From NCBI GenBank assembly GCA_900544465.1, contig UQVT01000056.1, positions 1 to 10,251 on the forward strand: 10,251 nucleotides of DNA, read 5' to 3'. The notes under the pieces were generated by a model that searched no databases, was not told the DNA's origin, and saw only the letters and a program-made list of their open reading frames with translations. Positions 6,102 through 10,251 of the stretch are shown here, piece after piece (position 1 is the stretch's first letter; every line of letters starts with the position of its first letter). The stretch comes from an uncultured Collinsella sp. (GTDB lineage: Bacteria; Actinomycetota; Coriobacteriia; Coriobacteriales; Coriobacteriaceae). A program made the translations under genes and the position numbers.

Positions 6102-6874
6102 TAGAAGTCCTCCTCTTCATCCTCGGCAACCGTCTGCGGACCGGACGAGCCCTCGCGGAAGGCCAGGAGCAGTGCGACGCAAATGGCAGCTGCGGCGACG
6201 CCGATAACGTCCATCTTGAGGTAGATGACCATAATGAATCCCAGGAACAGCCAAGGAAGCAGCTTGTTATCGCCCATGGTCCTAATAAGAAGTGCGAAGC
6301 CGATGCAGACCATGACGCCGGACGCAACGTTGAGGCCGTCCATCACAAACTGCGGAATAGCGTTAAGCGCATTGTTGATGAGGTCGGCACCAAAGAACAG
6401 CGAGCAAAACACCAGCAGTGCAGACGGAATGCCAATCGACAGCGGCACGATGGTCAGATGGTACAGATTCGCCTTGGCAAGATCACGATTTGCCAGAGCG
6501 GTCTCGATCTTCTTGCAGGCAAAGGCACCCGGAACGGCGTAGCAGAAGTTGCGCCACACCTGAAGGAAGACGGAGACGGGAAGGGCGAGTGCGACGGCAG
6601 TTGCCGTGCCCGTACCCGTAATGACGGCAAACGCGCAGCCAAGCACGCCGGAAGCATAGACCTCGGGAGGAACCGCCGCACCGACCATGATGGCGCCCAT
6701 GAACATGGACTCCAAAGCAGCGCCGACGATAACGCCCTGCTGGACATCGCCAAGGATCAAGCCAACGAACAGGCTCGTAAACAGCGGACGACCAAGCATC
6801 GTAATGCCAAATAATTGCTCGTCCATGGACGCAATCAATGCGACCAGTGCAACTAGAAGATACTGGACAACCAT
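6101..6874 (-). CDS. PTS mannose-family transporter subunit IIC
   Basis: This 257-aa membrane protein has the IIC signature early on: GRPLFTSLFVGLILGDVQQG, then GAALE and GAAVPPEVYASG. Hydrophobic segments run through most of its length and the C-terminal tail is acidic (EDEEEDF). It forms the membrane channel with IID. ATG 6874 is chosen because GGGG lies 9 nt upstream; a TTG at 6883 would add three residues but has GGGG directly against it. It follows the deglycase gene by 81 bp, a gap occupied by a strong hairpin, and overlaps the IID gene by one base. The sugar cannot be read from the sequence; the neighbouring deglycase suggests an Amadori-type sugar-amine. Confidence 0.94.
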   Translation of the reverse strand: MVVQYLLVALVALIASMDEQLFGITMLGRPLFTSLFVGLILGDVQQGVIVGAALESMFMGAIMVGAAVPPEVYASGVLGCAFAVITGTGTATAVALALPVSVFLQVWRNFCYAVPGAFACKKIETALANRDLAKANLYHLTIVPLSIGIPSALLVFCSLFFGADLINNALNAIPQFVMDGLNVASGVMVCIGFALLIRTMGDNKLLPWLFLGFIMVIYLKMDVIGVAAAAICVALLLAFREGSSGPQTVAEDEEEDF

Positions 6875-6896
6875 TTCGATCAACCCCAGAAACAGG

Positions 6897-6933
6897 TCTG
6901 CAGGCGAGGCATTCTGCGCAGCTCGCCTGCAGA
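6897..6933 (-). repeat. Strong intercistronic hairpin between deglycase and IIC
   Basis: TCTGCAGGCGAG (6897-6908) and CTCGCCTGCAGA (6922-6933) are perfect 12-bp inverted arms around a 13-nt loop. On the minus-strand transcript no T-tract follows, so it is not a typical terminator. It lies 22 nt upstream of the IIC start. It may stabilise or define the end of the upstream mRNA after processing, or cut read-through so that the soluble enzyme is made in excess of the membrane proteins. Confidence 0.75.
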
Positions 6934-6955
6934 CAACCGCAGCAATTTGAGAGGA

Positions 6956-7990
6956 TTAGTAGTTCATCTGGTGATAGTAACGACGCGTGGTGAGCGGGTG
7001 GTTACGGACGTGCTCGAGATGGCAGCTCAGACGCTCGGTGATGGTGTAGGTGACCATCGGGGAGACGATCTTGCGGAACTCGGGGTCGCTGAACGGCAGC
7101 TCGACCTCGGCGGTGTCGAACTTGTTCACGCGGACATGGACGCCCTTCTCGTCGGCGAGCATGTGAGTGAAGTTGTCCACGCGGTCCATGAGCTTACGGG
7201 TGTCGTCCTCGCCGTAGAGCATGATGAGGCTCGTGCCCTCCTCGCACAGTTCGATGGTGCCGTGGAAGAACTCGGCGGCGTGGATGGACTTGGTCTTGAT
7301 CCACTGCATCTCCTCGAGAATGCACATAGCGTAGTCGTAGGCCTCACCCCAGAGCATGCCGGAACCAATCACCATGTGGTAGTCGGTGTCTTTGAAGTCC
7401 TCGGCCATGGCGGCGCAGCGCTCGTCCTGAGCGTCCTTGGCCTTGATGAGGTACGGAGCGATGTTGCCGAACTCCTCCATGAAGGTGTCGTACTTGGGGA
7501 AGGCGCCGGCGTTCTTGAGGAAGCGGGCGACCAGCGTAATCTGGTAGGTGTAGATGGCCTCGCACAGGACGTCGTCCTCGGCGAAGCTGAAGAACTTGTA
7601 ATCGGCGTACTCAGTGGCCGGGGTGTTGTCGTTGGAGACATACATCAGCGTGCGGGCGCCCTGCTCCTGGCAGAACTTGGCGGCCTCGATGATCTCGGGG
7701 GTGGTGCCGGTACGGGTGGAGAAGACGCAGACCGAGTCCTTGTTGAAGGTCTTGGGCGGGCATGCGAGGAACTCAGCGGCAATCTCGCAGTGGACGTCGA
7801 CGTCGGCCGTGGTGGTCTCGACCCAATACTTCATCGGGAGCGTGTGGGCCCAGGTGCCGCCGCAGCCGATGAAGAAGATGTTGGAATAACCCTGCTCGCA
7901 GACCTTGTCCACGGCAGCCTCAATCTGAGGACGGAGAGCGAGGGCATCGCTCACAACCTTCTCGTAACGAGGCTCATCGAAATTGAACAT
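6956..7990 (-). CDS. SIS-domain sugar-amine-6-phosphate deglycase (FrlB/GfrF type)
   Basis: The 344-aa product has two SIS phosphosugar-binding domains. The first includes FFIGCGGTWAH (39-49) and STRTGTTPEI (91-100); the second begins near residue 205. The EFFHG motif at 240-244 matches the E-F-x-HG of fructoselysine-6-phosphate deglycase, making Glu240 and His243 candidate catalytic residues. The C-terminal HPLTTRRYY also resembles FrlB. Such enzymes split fructoselysine 6-phosphate or glucoselysine 6-phosphate into glucose 6-phosphate (or its isomer) and lysine in the cytosol. The length fits FrlB (about 340) better than AgaS (about 385). AGGAG lies 6 nt before the ATG. Codons are strongly C/G-ending with few rare ones, suggesting high expression. 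It has its own promoter and is followed by IIC. The exact amine is unproven; other Amadori compounds or glucosaminate-like substrates remain possible. Confidence 0.88.
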   Translation of the reverse strand: MFNFDEPRYEKVVSDALALRPQIEAAVDKVCEQGYSNIFFIGCGGTWAHTLPMKYWVETTTADVDVHCEIAAEFLACPPKTFNKDSVCVFSTRTGTTPEIIEAAKFCQEQGARTLMYVSNDNTPATEYADYKFFSFAEDDVLCEAIYTYQITLVARFLKNAGAFPKYDTFMEEFGNIAPYLIKAKDAQDERCAAMAEDFKDTDYHMVIGSGMLWGEAYDYAMCILEEMQWIKTKSIHAAEFFHGTIELCEEGTSLIMLYGEDDTRKLMDRVDNFTHMLADEKGVHVRVNKFDTAEVELPFSDPEFRKIVSPMVTYTITERLSCHLEHVRNHPLTTRRYYHQMNY

Positions 7991-8010
7991 CCCTTACTCC
8001 TAACTCACTT

Positions 8011-8031
8011 GGATGAACCCTTCATTCATCC
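8011..8031 (-). promoter_or_regulatory. Inverted repeat in the deglycase leader
   Basis: GGATGAA (8011-8017) and TTCATCC (8025-8031) are perfect 7-bp arms around 7 nt. They sit just after the predicted transcription start and 10 nt before the AGGAG site of the deglycase. It could be an operator or an mRNA hairpin that affects ribosome access. Confidence 0.45.
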
Positions 8032-8040
8032 CATGACGTT

Positions 8041-8068
8041 ATAATACTTTATATAACTAACTATGCAA
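8041..8068 (-). promoter_or_regulatory. Promoter of the deglycase-IIC-IID unit
   Basis: On the minus strand, TTGCAT (8068-8063) and TATTAT (8046-8041) are 16 bp apart, directly after the EIIB terminator. GTTATA (8038-8043) and TATAAC (8052-8057) form a perfect inverted repeat covering the -10 box, a likely operator position. The predicted start of transcription is near 8034. Confidence 0.65.
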
Positions 8069-8102
8069 GAGCTATTTCAGATTTTTTTTGATTTTTCTTT
8101 AA

Positions 8103-8136
8103 TAAAAAGCCCGCCGATTAAATGATCGACGGGCTT
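8103..8136 (-). terminator. Terminator between EIIB and the deglycase
   Basis: The 12-nt arms 8107-8118 and 8125-8136 pair fully with one G-T wobble around a 6-nt loop. On the minus strand the hairpin is followed by a short T-rich tract (TTTATT). It lies about 50 bp after the EIIB stop and would separate the EIIA-EIIB transcript from the deglycase unit, possibly with some read-through. Confidence 0.82.
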
Positions 8137-8185
8137 AAGAAAGGAGGACCTGGTTAATAAATGCTAGACAATGGCATGTTTCCAG

Positions 8186-8659
8186 CTAGAAAACGTCCTT
8201 GGCAAGTACCTTTGAGTCATTGGGAACCTGACGGATTTCGATAACCACGCCATCGTTCACAAGCTCTTGGATATGCTCGGCATCGGTTTCGGTCGCAAAG
8301 ATCGCGGGGGTCGGATGAAGCGTGGTCTCGGGAGACTTTCGAGTTCCGCCCAGATTGATCTCCTTGATGTCTTTGCAACCCTTAGCAAGGCGATAGGCAT
8401 CCTCGATCGTCTCGACAATGATAAACAGCGAATACTTGTCGGTGACGCCGCTGTTGAGCGCCTCGATAGCAGCGTTTACGTCTTTTATGACGAGCTTCAC
8501 GCCGTTGGGACGAGCTAGCCTCAATGCGGCTTTTCTCATGTCGTCTTTTGCCACGGCGTCGCTGGCACACAGGATGCAATCGACATCCAGCGCATGTGTC
8601 CAAGACATGGCGACCTGGCCGTGAATCAATCGGTAATCAACTCTCGTAAGCTTAATCAT
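8186..8659 (-). CDS. PTS mannose-family transporter subunit IIB
   Basis: The product has 157 aa from ATG 8659, preferred because GGAG lies 9 nt upstream; ATG 8668 abuts the GGAG. The N terminus carries the IIB active site, DYRLIHGQV, with phospho-accepting His13 (His16 if the longer start is used). NLGGTRKSPETT and the C-terminal DGVVIEIRQVPND region are also typical. It takes phosphate from the EIIA encoded just upstream and passes it to the sugar in the IIC-IID channel. It is cytosolic and peripheral to the membrane. The 71-bp gap to EIIA has no terminator, so the two are co-transcribed; a terminator follows at 8103-8136. Confidence 0.94.
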   Translation of the reverse strand: MIKLTRVDYRLIHGQVAMSWTHALDVDCILCASDAVAKDDMRKAALRLARPNGVKLVIKDVNAAIEALNSGVTDKYSLFIIVETIEDAYRLAKGCKDIKEINLGGTRKSPETTLHPTPAIFATETDAEHIQELVNDGVVIEIRQVPNDSKVLAKDVF

Positions 8660-8730
8660 CGTAATCATCTCCGCACGTAATAAAGGTAATGACAGGCGTG
8701 ACCCTTAGCTAGGGCTCGAACCAGAACTAA

Positions 8731-9150
8731 CTAGAACTCTTCTTCTTCGACATCGGCAAGCATGTCCGCCGCCTCACAAAGCATGATAAACGAACGTGAT
8801 CCCTCGACCGCAGCTTTGGCCTTGTCCGCATCCAGGGAGTCCAGCTGTGTAGCCATTTCCACCAGCAGCGGCAAGTTCATTCCGGTGATCAACGTAAACG
8901 ATCCGGCGGTCTGCCTCTGAATGAATTCGTTGTTTACAGAGCCGCCAAAGATGTCAGTCACGACAAACCAAGAGTCGGCAGGGTCCTTCGACTCCATCCA
9001 AGCATCGATAAGCGCTGCGACATCCCTCGTGTCGTCATCGACATAGGCGCACAGACACTCGATTCGGTCGTTGGCGCCCATCAGGATCTCGAGAGAGCTC
9101 TTCATACCTTGGGCGAGATAACCATGACTCGCTAGCAATATCTTATTCAT
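8731..9150 (-). CDS. PTS mannose-family transporter subunit IIA
   Basis: This 139-aa protein has the IIA-Man fold signature: a short beta strand then ASHG with phospho-accepting His9, followed by MKSSLEILMG, and later DIFGGSVNNEF and TGMNLPLLVEM. The length is usual for a free-standing IIA. It receives phosphate from HPr and hands it to IIB. ATG 9150 has GGAG 4 nt upstream. The C-terminal tail is acidic (DVEEEEF). It is the first PTS gene after the regulator gene, separated by a 135-bp gap that holds a promoter candidate and two inverted repeats. Confidence 0.94.
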   Translation of the reverse strand: MNKILLASHGYLAQGMKSSLEILMGANDRIECLCAYVDDDTRDVAALIDAWMESKDPADSWFVVTDIFGGSVNNEFIQRQTAGSFTLITGMNLPLLVEMATQLDSLDADKAKAAVEGSRSFIMLCEAADMLADVEEEEF

Positions 9151-9174
9151 AGTTCTCCAATATCAATAAGACGT

Positions 9175-9205
9175 ACTATATTGTCATAACAAAGTATATT
9201 AGCAA
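9175..9205 (-). promoter_or_regulatory. Promoter and operator candidate for EIIA-EIIB
   Basis: On the minus strand TTGCTA (9205-9200) and TATAGT (9180-9175) lie 19 bp apart; an alternative -10 is TATACT at 9198-9193. Between the boxes is the near-palindrome TTGTCATAACAA (9181-9192). A sequence resembling part of this region also occurs in the deglycase promoter, so both may be targets of the GntR protein. Confidence 0.4.
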
Positions 9206-9252
9206 TCTACCCTACGCGGTGTGTCTATTTTCCAAATCCGCGAACGGTAGCA

Positions 9253-9274
9253 ATTGGTCGGTAAATTGACCAAT
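9253..9274 (-). promoter_or_regulatory. Inverted repeat ATTGGTC / GACCAAT
   Basis: Perfect 7-bp arms (9253-9259 and 9268-9274) flank 8 bp, just after the GntR gene stop. No T-tract follows, so it is not a clear terminator. The half-sites resemble the TGGTC/GACCA halves used by GntR/HutC proteins such as NagR and DasR, though the spacing here is wider. Confidence 0.5.
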
Positions 9275-9285
9275 CTATCTCTAAT

Positions 9286-9990
9286 TTACAAATAGAACTT
9301 CAGTCGCTCGGTGCAGTACACCTGACGGGAGATGAAAAGCGGCTCGCCGCTTGGAGCATAACGTCTATCGACAAACAGAAGCAGTGGAGAGTCCAGCTCC
9401 ACGTTAAGGTATGCCGCCTCGAGCTCGCTCGCATAGCAGACCTCGAGCGTACGCGTATTGGGGCCCATCTTGATCCCCTGGCGATCGAGTACCGCCATCA
9501 GCGAATCCTCGAGGGATTCATGCTCCAAAAAAGAAAGCGCAGCGGAATAGCTATTGGTTTCCAGCATCGTGGGCTTGTCATCCACAAGGCGTAGACGACG
9601 ACTACGCAATACCTTTTGGGTATCGTCTACGCCCAGGAACTTCGCGTCTCGCAGGCTTGGGAAGTCCCAGCCCATTGCGAGAACCCTGGTAGACGCCTGT
9701 TTTCCCGCAAGCTGGCACGAATGGGTAAAGCTCTCACGGTCGTCCGCGGCATACATCTGTGTGTCCGACGAAACGAACGTGCCCTTGCCGCGGGCCCTCT
9801 CAACAAGCCCAGCATCTTCCATTTCTTTAATTGCGGAGCGAACCGTTATTCGGCTCACGCCAAATTGCTCGATGAGCTCCGCCTCGGTCGGAAGCTTATC
9901 TCCCGGACGGTACGTGCCGTTGGCGATCGAATCAGAGAGCGCACGGACAATCTGTTTGTACAGGGGGATAACGCTATTTGCTTCAACCAT
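9286..9990 (-). CDS. GntR/HutC-family transcriptional regulator
   Basis: The product has about 234 aa. Residues 8-74 (short form) are a GntR winged helix: IPLYKQI, PGDKLPTEAELIEQFGVSRITVRSAI and a wing with RGKGTFV. Residues about 90-232 form a UTRA effector domain ending in SRQVYCTERLKFYL. This family senses small phosphorylated sugars or their derivatives and usually represses the adjacent operon. It is encoded just upstream of the PTS genes on the same strand, so it probably responds to the phosphorylated sugar-amine. ATG 9990 is chosen with AAGG 10 nt upstream; ATG 9999 is also possible but has AAGG only 1 nt away. E. coli FrlR belongs to the same family, which supports the fructoselysine idea but does not prove it. 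Confidence 0.92.
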   Translation of the reverse strand: MVEANSVIPLYKQIVRALSDSIANGTYRPGDKLPTEAELIEQFGVSRITVRSAIKEMEDAGLVERARGKGTFVSSDTQMYAADDRESFTHSCQLAGKQASTRVLAMGWDFPSLRDAKFLGVDDTQKVLRSRRLRLVDDKPTMLETNSYSAALSFLEHESLEDSLMAVLDRQGIKMGPNTRTLEVCYASELEAAYLNVELDSPLLLFVDRRYAPSGEPLFISRQVYCTERLKFYL

Positions 9991-10055
9991 ATCAACCATA
10001 CCTTTGCAAGGAATCAGCAGCTTATAGATAGATGACTTATATTGTATTAGAACTT

Positions 10056-10080
10056 TTTAGGAGTCCATATATTTCCTAAA
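10056..10080. promoter_or_regulatory. Inverted repeat TTTAGGA / TCCTAAA upstream of gntR
   Basis: Perfect 7-bp arms (10056-10062 and 10074-10080) flank 11 bp. It lies 57-81 bp before the first possible gntR start, in an AT-rich stretch that must hold the gntR promoter. Candidate operator; no convincing -35/-10 pair could be assigned. Confidence 0.4.
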
Positions 10081-10092
10081 TAATTCGGTAAA

Positions 10093-10120
10093 CGGGGTGT
10101 TATTTCACTTTAGCGGGGTG
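10093..10120. repeat. CGGGGTG direct repeat, 21 bp apart
   Basis: CGGGGTG occurs at 10093-10099 and 10114-10120, exactly two helical turns apart. The spacing puts both on one face of the DNA. It may be a regulator site, or the chance product of a G-rich stretch. Confidence 0.3.
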
Positions 10121-10159
10121 CAGCGGCTACCCGCGGCATTCGTTATTAACCTAGCTAGG

Positions 10160-10251
10160 CTAGTCCACCCACATCGTCTCCAGTTCGCCGCAGAACCGCG
10201 GCCCCATATGGGTATACTCTCGAGGATTCGACTCGATTCGCCCCCGCTGGG
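10160..10251 (-). CDS. Probable C-terminal end of a gene cut by the window edge
   Basis: On the minus strand one frame stays open from the right edge to a TAG at 10160-10162, giving 29 residues that end in GPRFCGELETMWVD. The last ten codons are mostly G/C-ending, as in neighbouring real genes, and the composition is protein-like. It is too short to name. A small inverted repeat, CCTAGCTAGG (10150-10159), follows the stop. Confidence 0.42.
   Translation of the reverse strand, partial: QRGRIESNPREYTHMGPRFCGELETMWVD

Noticed and set aside
5520..6104. 194-codon plus-strand frame opposite EIID
   Set aside because: Antisense shadow; His/Arg-rich composition and no ribosome site.
6947..8044. 365-codon open frame on the plus strand
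   Set aside because: It is the exact antisense of the deglycase gene and results from that gene's strong codon bias. It has no ribosome site and no recognisable domain.
8161..8244. Small plus-strand frame of 27 codons preceded by AAAGGAGG
   Set aside because: The spacing is 13 nt, the frame runs into the EIIB coding strand, and the composition is not protein-like.
9151..9285. Sigma-54 promoter before EIIA, as in some mannose-type PTS operons
   Set aside because: No GG/GC pair at -24/-12 spacing was seen, and the regulator is GntR-type, not LevR-type.
10155..10251. Alternative minus-strand frame ending at 10155
   Set aside because: It contains more rare codons than the overlapping frame ending at 10160, which is preferred.

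Overview
The window looks like a chromosomal stretch from a high-GC actinobacterium of the Coriobacteriia, most likely Collinsella or a close relative. This is inferred from the GC-rich coding sequence, clear Shine-Dalgarno sites, a mannose-family PTS with a sugar-amine deglycase, and an AlbA/Schlafen-type ATP-binding regulator. No marker gene fixes the species.

Left part (1 to about 5120): the window opens in the 3' half of a tRNA gene with an encoded CCA and its own terminator. A run of small accessory genes follows. These are a DUF5710-like protein with two zinc knuckles (+), a 94-aa zinc-ribbon protein (-), an HNH endonuclease-like protein whose N-terminal part lies in another frame (-), an unrecognised 163-aa protein (+), and a 488-aa AlbA_2/HATPase/winged-helix protein (-). 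Upstream of the last gene is the most unusual feature of the window. Two 69-bp direct repeats, each with three ATCTCTC and two inverted GAGAGAT-type heptamers at identical spacing, lie on either side of the gene's best promoter candidate. A perfect 15-bp palindrome sits beside its -35 box.

Right part (5170 to 9999, all on the minus strand): a catabolic PTS locus. In transcription order it holds a GntR/HutC regulator, PTS EIIA and EIIB, a terminator, a new promoter, an SIS-domain sugar-amine-6-phosphate deglycase of the FrlB/GfrF type, a strong intercistronic hairpin, EIIC, EIID and a final terminator. EIIA and EIIB would phosphorylate a sugar-amine (probably fructoselysine or glucoselysine) brought in by EIIC/EIID. 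The deglycase would then split the phosphorylated product into a hexose 6-phosphate and an amine such as lysine. The GntR protein probably senses the phosphorylated intermediate. The locus appears to be two transcription units sharing promoter-region motifs.

Far right (10000 to 10251): a regulatory-looking intergenic stretch with inverted and direct repeats, then the probable last codons of another minus-strand gene cut by the window edge.
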